Source of the DNA: Phytoamicus setariae
GTDB lineage: Bacteria > Pseudomonadota > Alphaproteobacteria > Rhizobiales > Rhizobiaceae
DNA length: 64,000 nt
Reading direction: 5' to 3'
NCBI RefSeq assembly: GCF_016722925.1
Contig: NZ_JAEQNC010000005.1
Location: 1-64,000, forward strand
Shown: piece by piece, positions 19,051 through 27,452 of the stretch
Layout: each line of letters opens with the position of its first letter
Numbering within the stretch: position 1 is the first letter of the stretch
Notes under the pieces: model-generated
Databases searched by the model: none
Seen by the model: only the letters and a program-made list of their open reading frames with translations
What the model was told of the DNA's origin: nothing
Program-made: the position numbers and the translations under genes

Positions 19051-21075
19051 TCAGTTTCGACTATCACGTATTTTGACGGCTGTGCGATTAATTGATTGAA
19101 AAATCGCGTGCTTCAAGCGCGTAAAGCCGCTGACCGGCACTATTCGCTTGCGTGCAATCTCCTCGACCAGTTCCTCGGGCGTGCAGGGCATTGCGCTCAA
19201 TGGGTGGATGTAGAAAGGATAGAGAATCAACGTTGCCGCAGCCAGCATTTCCACGGTGACGCGGCGCTTCCGGCGCGGCACGTCTAGGCGATCATCCGTC
19301 AGCCCCCAGCCGGCGTAGAACGGTACTCCATGCACCCCCACCTGCTTGCCCCGGATCAGAGCCTCGAATCCGGCCAACGACGTCATCGTTTCGACCCTGT
19401 CACACCAGTCAATCCAGTGCTTGATGTCCCCCTCGCGCACGATCGTGTCCGCATCCGTGGGGACTTCCCCGCCGGACCGCAAACCGGAGGTCACATCGGG
19501 GTGCTCCTTGTAGACAAGGAAGGCATCGGGATAGAGATTGCGCGTCGCCGCTACCAGCTCCCTGTTGGTTCTGATCTGCGGTGAGCCAAATCGGATCGAC
19601 GCATCTCTCTCGACTTGTCCCGGTATCAGGATCCTGAGACGGCCGGGCGCGACATCAGGCACCTCTATGTCCGTGCCGATATTGTATTTGGAGACGCCGC
19701 GAGCGACAATTGTGTCAATGAGCTTTCGCGCCCTTAGCGTGAGGGCATCCGGGAATTCGTGCGCGGCGATCAGGCGCTCCAGCCGGCTTTCGCCGCGTGC
19801 ATCATAATACACATGCTCATCGTCCATCGCGAGCGAACACGGAAACGCCAGATTGGCGCCAAGGCCGCGCGAACGGATAAACCCGTCTTCGAACCGAACC
19901 GCAGGTATTCCGTCAGGCAGTGCCCTGCCCGATCCCCAGACCGCGATCTGACCGCCATGCAATCGAGCGAGATCCACGGCCCGACCAAAGTTACGCACCT
20001 GTATAGGCGTCCCCGCGGGCCCCTGTATGAATGGCTGCAACGCCTTGCGTTTCCATGGCGAAAGGCCGCCGGTATAAACGCGGCGCTCGATTCGGTTGCG
20101 CTGGTCGCGCACCGTCTGCATCTGCTGCAGCGCCACTTCGATTTCGACAGGCTTGCGCTCGTGCAAATCCAGGTAGCTGGAGTAGCCGATATAGGCGGCA
20201 TGAAACACCTGCACGAGGCTCGCATTCTTGCGCGCCGAAGGCAGGGCGCAATAGTCCTGCGTCAGGCCGCGATGGGAGTAGTAGGTGGCGCCAAAGCAAT
20301 GAACGATTTTCCCGGCCATCAGCGCTTCGAAACCAAGCTGGCTTGATACCGTATAGACAGCGTCGGCCTCCTCAATGAGCGGCCAGGGATTCATGCGTCC
20401 CGGAGTGACAAAATCGACTCCGAGCTTCCGCGCGGCCTCCAGGAGCAGACTGTTTTTCGCCGCGGGATGTGTCCGGATCGCCAGGGCGGCATGCGGATAG
20501 TGTTGGCGCGCATGTTCGATCATCCGTCCGAATGTGGAATCTTCCGCCATTGCACCGGAAATCGATGCATCCCCGGCGACCTGATCGACCAGCAGGACAT
20601 ACGGTTTGCCATACGGCATGCCGGCGTCGGCAAGACTGCGAATAGGCGAATTGTTGTATTTCGACAGGCGATTCTCGCGGATAAAGGCGATCGCGGCCTG
20701 CGAACGCGCTGTCATCGCGAGCGTCGTTTCCGTCTCGTCGATTAGATCCTTGAGATCATTGTCGCCAGCTGCATCGAAATAGATGCCCTTGCGGTCGATG
20801 ATGTAGCTGTGAGCTGGATCGCCGCGCCCGGGTGCGTAGCTCTTGAGAAAGCCGTCCTCGAACGTCAAAACCGGCTTTGCATGGGCTACAGCGAGCCGTT
20901 GCGCTTTCAGTCCCGATGGACGGCGTCCCCAGCCGATGAAACCATCGACCGACGATGCTGAACAGAACGGCCAAAGCAGGATTTCCGCGCCGAGCAGCAC
21001 GGCAAGGTCTGATCGCAGTTCCCAGAGCCCCCACGACGTTACTGCGTAGCGGGGGCGAACTTCAGCAAATTCCAT
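19051..21075 (-). CDS. KpsC-like capsular polysaccharide biosynthesis protein
   Basis: 674 residues with the internal duplication typical of KpsC/LipA (beta-Kdo transferase of group 2 capsule linkers). The first copy has IGWGRRPSGLKA (about 46-57) and LTFEDGFLKSY; the second has VWGSGRALPDG, VRFEDGFIRSRGLG and VYYDARGESRL. The best rhizobial relatives would be the LpsZ/RkpZ-type proteins. GGAG lies 7 bases before the ATG. It is 38 bases after the Wza-like gene. Confidence 0.87.
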   Translation of the reverse strand: MEFAEVRPRYAVTSWGLWELRSDLAVLLGAEILLWPFCSASSVDGFIGWGRRPSGLKAQRLAVAHAKPVLTFEDGFLKSYAPGRGDPAHSYIIDRKGIYFDAAGDNDLKDLIDETETTLAMTARSQAAIAFIRENRLSKYNNSPIRSLADAGMPYGKPYVLLVDQVAGDASISGAMAEDSTFGRMIEHARQHYPHAALAIRTHPAAKNSLLLEAARKLGVDFVTPGRMNPWPLIEEADAVYTVSSQLGFEALMAGKIVHCFGATYYSHRGLTQDYCALPSARKNASLVQVFHAAYIGYSSYLDLHERKPVEIEVALQQMQTVRDQRNRIERRVYTGGLSPWKRKALQPFIQGPAGTPIQVRNFGRAVDLARLHGGQIAVWGSGRALPDGIPAVRFEDGFIRSRGLGANLAFPCSLAMDDEHVYYDARGESRLERLIAAHEFPDALTLRARKLIDTIVARGVSKYNIGTDIEVPDVAPGRLRILIPGQVERDASIRFGSPQIRTNRELVAATRNLYPDAFLVYKEHPDVTSGLRSGGEVPTDADTIVREGDIKHWIDWCDRVETMTSLAGFEALIRGKQVGVHGVPFYAGWGLTDDRLDVPRRKRRVTVEMLAAATLILYPFYIHPLSAMPCTPEELVEEIARKRIVPVSGFTRLKHAIFQSINRTAVKIRDSRN

Positions 21076-21113
21076 CTCAGGGCTCCATGCCCTTGCGCTC
21101 CGACGGGAGCCGA

Positions 21114-22331
21114 TCAGCGCATTATCGCATCGACATCGCGGGCAATCCGGACCGGCGAGGAAACCAACGCCATGAACTTCACGAAGTCCGTGGACGGGTG
21201 CCGCGACAAATAGAGCACGTCCTTATTACGGATCGGGAACGACTGGGTGACGATATAGCTCTGCGGATCAGTCAGATCGATACGATAAACGATGGGATAG
21301 CGGCCATCCTTGTTGGCCATCATACCCTTGGACAGCAAGTCACGGAACCGGCTTTCGCCGACCACCTGCCGATAGACCGGTTCATATTCGTAACGGAACA
21401 CGAAGTAGCCCCTGGGATCGGCTAGATCGGCGCGGCTGCCGCCTGCGAGCGCCGCCGCTTCGATAAGGCTCAGAGAGCCAGCCTCGAATGGAATCTTGCC
21501 CGCCTTCAACGTCGAACCAAGCGCGGTAAATGTCTGCGGATCGTAGGTCAGGAAGATCTTGTCGAGCGGATTGATGTAGACATCATCCTTCGGATTGTCG
21601 ATCACGCTCTGCAGCAGGACGGTGCTTGATTTGCGACCGCGCGTCAACGTTACATAGGTGTCGAACGGAGGCTTTGCCGCACCGCCGGCCAGCGCGACCA
21701 CGCTCGTTAGCGGCGCACCCGCCAGTCCGATCTGGACCATCTGTGGATTATTCACCGCCCCCTGCACGGAAACCGTGCGAGAAAGGTTCTTCGTCATTGT
21801 CACGATAACGTCAGGCTCAACCGCCTTCGCTTTGAGCGCGCCGACAATCTCCTGGCGCGCGCCTTCGAGAGTCTTGCCTGCAAACCGGACAGAGCCGGCA
21901 TAGGGGATCTGTCCATGGCCATCTGGCTGCACCATCACCGGAATGTTGGTGGCCTTGCTGTTGGTGGTCGAGAACAGCCCATCAGGGCCGGCTTCGAAAA
22001 TCGTCACCTGAAGCTCGTCGCCCACGCCAATTACCGGTGTACTGGGTGCGCCGCCGACACCGAAGGTCTTTACCAGCGACGGCTGGCCAAGCTGCGTGGC
22101 TGAATTGGCAACCCGCTGGTCCACCTGGACGACATCGAACTTTATCCGGCCCTCGGGGATTTCATAAGTCTTACCGCCTGCCGAAGACTTTTGAACCTCG
22201 GATGCAAGCGGACCATCGTTCGGCACAGCATTGCATCCTGCCGTCACAGAAAGCGACACGGCGGTGGCGACACCCAATGCAATTTTCGCAAGTCCAGTCA
22301 GCCGCGCTGTGCTCATTACCGTATGACGCAT
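21114..22331 (-). CDS. Polysaccharide export lipoprotein (Wza/OPX family)
   Basis: 405 residues from ATG 22331. A TTG three codons earlier is possible, but it sits only 3 bases from the GGAGGG ribosome-binding site. The signal peptide ends in a lipobox (SVTAGC), so the mature protein should be a lipoprotein. A Poly_export domain (GVGDELQVTIFEAG) and SLBB-like repeats (VSVQGAVNNPQ, AALAGGSRADLADPRGYFVFR) follow. It forms the outer-membrane exit for capsule or exopolysaccharide and is the first gene of the three-gene minus-strand capsule group. Confidence 0.86.
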   Translation of the reverse strand: MRHTVMSTARLTGLAKIALGVATAVSLSVTAGCNAVPNDGPLASEVQKSSAGGKTYEIPEGRIKFDVVQVDQRVANSATQLGQPSLVKTFGVGGAPSTPVIGVGDELQVTIFEAGPDGLFSTTNSKATNIPVMVQPDGHGQIPYAGSVRFAGKTLEGARQEIVGALKAKAVEPDVIVTMTKNLSRTVSVQGAVNNPQMVQIGLAGAPLTSVVALAGGAAKPPFDTYVTLTRGRKSSTVLLQSVIDNPKDDVYINPLDKIFLTYDPQTFTALGSTLKAGKIPFEAGSLSLIEAAALAGGSRADLADPRGYFVFRYEYEPVYRQVVGESRFRDLLSKGMMANKDGRYPIVYRIDLTDPQSYIVTQSFPIRNKDVLYLSRHPSTDFVKFMALVSSPVRIARDVDAIMR

Positions 22332-22981
22332 TTCACTCAAATTCCCTCCAGCGGAGCATGTCGCATCCGCCCCGTTCCCGGCAGGCAGTCAGAGCCTGAA
22401 TGAACTCCGTTTGAAAAGTTCGCTTCAGACTCCAAAATTTCGATCAGACGTATTTCACGCTTACGTTCGAATTTGCAACAATTCTCTTGCACATTCGTTA
22501 AGCCAAAAAAAGCATCGACCGGCGAAAATATGTGTTGAAACCCCCTTAAAACAAATGTTTTCAACCGAGTGCGGCAAAAACAGCGCAAGGCAGCAATTAC
22601 TCTTTCTTACACCCTGTTGCCTATCTTGAATAACCCGGCATCAGGAAATCATTCCTCTGACGACTGACTGCAAGCCCAAGCGCCGTCAACTGCTCGTTGG
22701 TGGGGAATACCCCGTGACCAAACCGCGCCTCGCGATTCTGTGGATAGCATCTGGTCCTGAGGCTTTCGAAGGCCGAATGAATGGGTCGGCGTATATCGCG
22801 CATGGCAACCTTTCCTTCCATTCCTCCCGAACCGAATCTGCTTATCGCATTGCAGCAATATACACTGCATTGCAGCAAACTTCAAACCGGCCTTATCGAT
22901 AGGATGGGAAGGTGTCTGCTTTGTGTCAGGGCTCGTGTCATAGCGGCCACAGCCTGCACATCGACACATAACCAAATAATT
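22332..22981. other. Long intergenic region upstream of the capsule genes
   Basis: About 650 bases with no supportable gene. The capsule-proximal 250 bases are A+T-rich and should contain the minus-strand promoter of the Wza-like gene. A weak inverted repeat GTTGAAA-N17-TTTCAAC occurs at 22534-22564. Short reading frames around 22650-22980 look like chance frames, without ribosome-binding sites or recognisable products. Confidence 0.45.
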
Positions 22982-23848
22982 TCAATTACTTATTTCCGAA
23001 TTGAAAGCAAGCAGGTCCTGCCATGCAAGGCGCTTATTGAGGGGGGCTGCGATTAAGTCCTGAGGATGAAATGTGGCAAACAGTCTCGTGCTGATGGTTC
23101 CGGCCTCTATGTCGATAAAGCGACCGCGCAGGGAATGGATCCCTTCATCCGAACCGGAGAGATACCTGGCCGGATAGTTTCCGAGCGCAAGAACCGCGAC
23201 TGGGCGCACGAGTTCGATAAGACGCAGCCCGAAGGGTTTGCAGATTTCCACCTCATGCAAAGTGGGTGGGCGGCTGCCCGGCGGTCGCCACGGAATGAAA
23301 TTGAACATCATCACCTCATCAGCGGCGATAGATATTCCCGCCAGCATACGCGTCAGGATCCCGCCAGTGACACCGGAAAATGGCGCTCCCTCCCGATCGT
23401 CGTCGGCACCCGGTAGCCCACCGGCAACAACAATGCGCGCCGCCGGATTACCGGCCATGAAGGCGGTGCTGCGAGCACTGTTGCGCAGATTGCACCCACC
23501 AAAGGCGGAAACGGCCTCGGCAAGTTGCTGAACCGTCGTTGCAGATGCTGCGATTCGCTGAGCCTCCACAATAACTTCGGCAGCCGGTACGGCGATCTGC
23601 GGCGCATGCGGGGTGGGTCCACGCTCCTGCGCCTGCTGCCGCGGGGTGGCAGGAGCGGGAACGGGAACGGGACGATCGGCGACCGGAGAGTTGGTTTGGG
23701 TCGATCGCCGGGCTTCGAATGCCTCGAATTCCGCAAACCGATCCTGGGAAACGTCCTCCAGCATCCATTCGACGCCGGATTCAGCGTAGAAATGCATGAG
23801 TTGCGCGAGTTCGGGTGAACTCAACTGGGCGACGGGAACACTATTCAT
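22982..23848 (-). CDS. Uracil-DNA glycosylase family protein (type 4-like)
   Basis: 288 residues. A variable, Pro-rich N-terminal ~110 residues precede a UDG superfamily domain: GGCNLRNSA, motif A VVAGGLPGADDDREGAPFSG (about 141-160), FNFIPWRPPGSRPPT, and motif B FHPQDLI near the C terminus. It would excise uracil from DNA. The alphaproteobacterial type 4 consensus has GEAPG at motif A; here it is GGLPG, and only one of the expected iron-sulfur cysteines is obvious. Activity may differ from the canonical enzyme. It is divergent from galE. Confidence 0.83.
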   Translation of the reverse strand: MNSVPVAQLSSPELAQLMHFYAESGVEWMLEDVSQDRFAEFEAFEARRSTQTNSPVADRPVPVPAPATPRQQAQERGPTPHAPQIAVPAAEVIVEAQRIAASATTVQQLAEAVSAFGGCNLRNSARSTAFMAGNPAARIVVAGGLPGADDDREGAPFSGVTGGILTRMLAGISIAADEVMMFNFIPWRPPGSRPPTLHEVEICKPFGLRLIELVRPVAVLALGNYPARYLSGSDEGIHSLRGRFIDIEAGTISTRLFATFHPQDLIAAPLNKRLAWQDLLAFNSEISN

Positions 23849-24002
23849 AGGTCAAGGATAGTCGTTGGTGACCCGGTTGGAAACGTCTTTCTCGATGTCC
23901 GGTGAGGTTATCAACCTTCCACACCACCCTGATCAATGTTTACGGTAAGTTATTTCCCCTATAGAACCCCGAGCGGAAACAATTCAGATCTGGAATTCTC
24001 AT

Positions 24003-24995
24003 ATGACAGTCTTGGTGACCGGCGGAGCAGGCTATATCGGCAGCCACATGGTGTGGGCCCTTCTTGATGCGGGCGAAGATGTCGCGGTTATTGATCGCCT
24101 CTCGACCGGCTTTCGCTGGGCGCTTCCGCCGGAAGTGAAATTCTACCAAGGCGACATCGCCGACGAGGCATTGCATGAGAAGGTCTTCGCCGAGAACGAC
24201 ATCGACGCGATCATCCATTTCGCGGGTTCGATTATCGTCCCGGAATCGGTCTCCGACCCGCTGGCCTACTACGAGAACAACACCGTCAAGTCGCGGGCAT
24301 TGATCGCCGCCGCCATCAGACACAAGGTTCCGCACTTCGTGTTCTCATCGACGGCTGCGGTCTACGGCACGCCGGAAACACCGGAGCCAGTGCTGGAGAC
24401 CGCCCGCCTCGATCCGGAATCGCCCTATGGCTCGTCAAAACTGATGACGGAGATCATGCTGCGTGATGCGGCCCGCGCTTATGACTTCGTCTACACGGCA
24501 CTACGCTATTTCAACGTCGCCGGCGCAGATCCGAAAGGCCGTACTGGGCAGTCGACGGTCGGTGCGACCCATCTGATCAAGGTGGCGGGCGAAGCGGCGC
24601 TTGGCAAACGCAGCCATATCGACGTTTTCGGCACCGATTACCCGACCGCCGACGGCACCTGCGTGCGCGACTATATTCATGTCAGCGACCTCGCCAATGC
24701 CCATCTCAAGGCACTGGAACGGATGCGCGCCGGAGGTGAATCGATTATCGCCAATTGCGGCTACGGTCGCGGCTTCTCCGTCCTCGAAGTGCTGGAAACG
24801 GTTAAGAAGGTGCATGGCAAGGAGTTCGAGATACACCTTGCCGGACGCCGCCCCGGCGATGCGGTCACGATCGTCGCCAATCCGTCGCTTGCGAAGCGCG
24901 AACTGCAATGGGTTCCGCAATACGACGATCTCGAATTCATCGTCAAAACGGCACTGGATTGGGAAGCGCATCTGGCCAGGCGCAACCAGCGTTAA
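24003..24995 (+). CDS. galE: UDP-glucose 4-epimerase
   Basis: 330-residue extended short-chain dehydrogenase. NAD-binding GGAGYIGSH (about 7-15), the YGSSK catalytic Tyr/Lys pair (near 147-151) and the LRYFNVAGADP motif are all present. It interconverts UDP-glucose and UDP-galactose for surface polysaccharides. Nearby capsule genes fit that use, but it is separately transcribed. Confidence 0.93.
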   Translation: MTVLVTGGAGYIGSHMVWALLDAGEDVAVIDRLSTGFRWALPPEVKFYQGDIADEALHEKVFAENDIDAIIHFAGSIIVPESVSDPLAYYENNTVKSRALIAAAIRHKVPHFVFSSTAAVYGTPETPEPVLETARLDPESPYGSSKLMTEIMLRDAARAYDFVYTALRYFNVAGADPKGRTGQSTVGATHLIKVAGEAALGKRSHIDVFGTDYPTADGTCVRDYIHVSDLANAHLKALERMRAGGESIIANCGYGRGFSVLEVLETVKKVHGKEFEIHLAGRRPGDAVTIVANPSLAKRELQWVPQYDDLEFIVKTALDWEAHLARRNQR

Positions 24996-25024
24996 TAAAA
25001 TACCCGCGCTTCGGCTGCACGCGA

Positions 25025-25918
25025 TCAGGCGGCTCGGGGCCGCCCCTTTTCCGCGATTGCAATCCCGCTCAGCACCATCGCCAGAGCCGCGATGTGGAAA
25101 GGCTGAAGCTGTTCGCTCAGGAGCATCACCGAAAGCAGCGTCCCGAACACGGGCACCGCGTTGATGAACAGCCCGGCGCGATTGGGGCCGATCAGTTCGA
25201 CGCCGCGCACATAAAATATCTGCGACAGCAGCGACGGAATGGTTCCCGTATAAAGTATGGCGATCCAGCCGATCGTGTCAGGCACGATGAATTTGCCGGA
25301 AGCGATTTCAACGCCCGCCAGCGGGACCGAAGCGAGCACAGCGCCTGTCGCTGTCGCCGCCATCAGGCTCTTCCAGTGAATGTCTGGTTTCCAACGCAAC
25401 GACACTGTATAACCGGCATAGGCGACAGCTGCGACCAACATCAGCGCATCGCCGAAATTGAGATGCAGATCCCCTATGGAAGCAAACGAACCGTTCGTTG
25501 CCGTCAGCCCGACACCCAGCAAGGTCAGCGAGAATCCGGCGATCTGCGCGATGGAGACTTTCATCCGGAAAAGCAGGTAGTTGCTGATGAAGATGATGCC
25601 GGGAATGCCGGCCTGCTCGATCACGCAATTGATCGCCGAGGTGTATTGCAGCGCCGAGTAAAGCAAAGCATTGAAACCTGCGAAGCCGACCGCGCCATAG
25701 CCCAGCAGCAGCGGCCAGTATTGTTGGATCTTTGGCCAGTCCCGGCGGATCTGCGGAACAGAGATGGCTATGATCAATACAAGGGCCAGCATCCACCGTG
25801 CCGCCGACAAACCGAACGGCCCGATGTGCCCCACTGCGAACTTTGCAATAACTGCGTTTCCCGCCCAACCGAATGCTGTGATAAGAAGGAAAATATAGGC
25901 TTTGAAGGAAGGATGCAT
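25025..25918 (-). CDS. EamA/DMT-family transporter
   Basis: 297-residue inner-membrane protein with ten hydrophobic segments arranged as two EamA repeats (about 9-140 and 155-288), and the usual GP-rich ends (VGHIGPFGLSAARW; ELIGPNRAGLFINAVPVFG). Members export small metabolites or amino acids; the substrate is not predictable. It converges on galE with 29 bases between stops. Confidence 0.85.
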   Translation of the reverse strand: MHPSFKAYIFLLITAFGWAGNAVIAKFAVGHIGPFGLSAARWMLALVLIIAISVPQIRRDWPKIQQYWPLLLGYGAVGFAGFNALLYSALQYTSAINCVIEQAGIPGIIFISNYLLFRMKVSIAQIAGFSLTLLGVGLTATNGSFASIGDLHLNFGDALMLVAAVAYAGYTVSLRWKPDIHWKSLMAATATGAVLASVPLAGVEIASGKFIVPDTIGWIAILYTGTIPSLLSQIFYVRGVELIGPNRAGLFINAVPVFGTLLSVMLLSEQLQPFHIAALAMVLSGIAIAEKGRPRAA

Positions 25919-26097
25919 GGAATCAGGCTACCAATCTGGCAATATGCCGCCAGCAATAGCGTCCGGAGCCGGTTTTTGTCACGCAAAAAGCCGGAATGCG
26001 TATAAATACGGGGTCGATTTCCTGATTTGAACCAAGTATATGTGCGCGGGTTTGTATAGGGCGGCCTCCCGCCCGGATCTTTTACAGGAAGCATCAA

Positions 26098-27396
26098 ATG
26101 GCGAATGTGGTGGTAGTCGGCTCACAATGGGGCGACGAAGGCAAGGGCAAGATTGTCGACTGGCTTTCCGAGCGCGCGGATATCGTTGTCCGTTTCCAGG
26201 GTGGTCATAATGCCGGCCATACGCTGGTGATCGATGGCGTAAGCTACAAGCTTTCGCTTCTGCCGTCGGGCGTCGTGCGTCCGGGCAAGCTCGCAGTCAT
26301 CGGCAACGGTGTGGTCATCGACCCGCACGCGCTGATCGCGGAGATCGAAAAGCTCGGCAAGCAGGGTGTAACCATCACGCCAGAAAACCTCCGCATTGCC
26401 GACAACGCCACCCTTATCCTTTCGCTGCATCGCGAACTCGACGGTATTCGCGAAGACGCGGCATCCAACTCGGGCACCAAGATCGGCACCACCCGGCGCG
26501 GCATTGGCCCCGCCTACGAGGACAAGGTCGGCCGTCGTGCAATCCGTGTGACCGATCTCGCCGACCCCTCTTCGCTTGGCCTCAAGGTCGACCGACTGCT
26601 GACCCATCACAATGCGCTGCGTCGCGGGCTTGGCGAAGCCGAAATCAGCCATGAAGCAATCATGACTGAGCTGACCTCGGTCGCTGATCTCATCCTGCCC
26701 TATTCCGAAACCGTGTGGGCCCTTCTGGACCGCGAACGCCGCAAGGGTGCGCGTATCCTGTTCGAGGGCGCACAGGGCACGCTTCTTGACGTCGACCACG
26801 GCACCTACCCGTTCGTGACCTCGTCCAACACCGTCGCCGGCCAGGCCGCGGCGGGTTCCGGCATGGGCCCTTCCTCGCTCAATTACGTGCTTGGAATCAC
26901 CAAGGCCTACACCACCCGCGTTGGCGAAGGCCCCTTCCCGACCGAACTGACGGACGAGGTCGGCCAGTTTTTGGGCGAGCGTGGTCATGAATTCGGCACA
27001 GTTACCGGTAGAAAGAGACGTTGCGGTTGGTTCGACGCCACCCTGGTGCGCCAGGCGGTTGCCACGAACGGCGTGACCGGCATCGCGCTGACCAAGCTCG
27101 ATGTGCTTGACGGGCTGGAAGAGCTGAAGATCTGCACCGGCTACCTGCTCGACGGCAAGGAAATCGACCATCTGCCAGCGGGCCAGGCGGCTCAGGCCCG
27201 TATCCAGCCGATCTATATCACGCTGGAGGGATGGAAGGAATCGACAGTCGGCGCGCGCAAGTGGGCCGACCTTCCGGCGCAGGCGATCAAGTATGTGCGC
27301 CAGGTCGAAGAACTGATTGGCGCTCCTGTTTCGCTTTTGTCGACCAGCCCGGAACGCGACGATACGATTTTGGTGACCGATCCTTTTGAAGATTAA
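26098..27396 (+). CDS. purA: Adenylosuccinate synthetase
   Basis: 432 residues, the standard length. GTP/IMP-site motif [13 protein letters not shown] is at about 11-23, QGGHNAGHT near 35-43, and the [13 protein letters not shown] segment lies in the C-terminal half. It catalyses the GTP-dependent first step from IMP to AMP. AGGAAG lies 7 bases before the ATG. Confidence 0.98.
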   Translation: MANVVVVGSQWGDEGKGKIVDWLSERADIVVRFQGGHNAGHTLVIDGVSYKLSLLPSGVVRPGKLAVIGNGVVIDPHALIAEIEKLGKQGVTITPENLRIADNATLILSLHRELDGIREDAASNSGTKIGTTRRGIGPAYEDKVGRRAIRVTDLADPSSLGLKVDRLLTHHNALRRGLGEAEISHEAIMTELTSVADLILPYSETVWALLDRERRKGARILFEGAQGTLLDVDHGTYPFVTSSNTVAGQAAAGSGMGPSSLNYVLGITKAYTTRVGEGPFPTELTDEVGQFLGERGHEFGTVTGRKRRCGWFDATLVRQAVATNGVTGIALTKLDVLDGLEELKICTGYLLDGKEIDHLPAGQAAQARIQPIYITLEGWKESTVGARKWADLPAQAIKYVRQVEELIGAPVSLLSTSPERDDTILVTDPFED

Positions 27397-27401
27397 TCCG
27401 G

Positions 27402-27433
27402 TACGCCGGGCGGGGATCGCTCCACCCGGCGTA
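27402..27433 (+). other. Hairpin after purA
   Basis: A 9-bp stem (27402-27410 TACGCCGGG with 27425-27433 CCCGGCGTA) and a 14-base loop in the 56 bases between purA and the next gene. No T-run follows, so it is more likely an attenuating or mRNA-stabilising hairpin than a classical terminator. Confidence 0.5.
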
Positions 27434-27452
27434 AAGATTTGAGAAAGACCAT

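Noticed and set aside
22649-22975. 108-codon minus-strand frame between the capsule and UDG genes
   Set aside because: No ribosome-binding site, unusual composition and no recognisable domain; other frames there are equally open.
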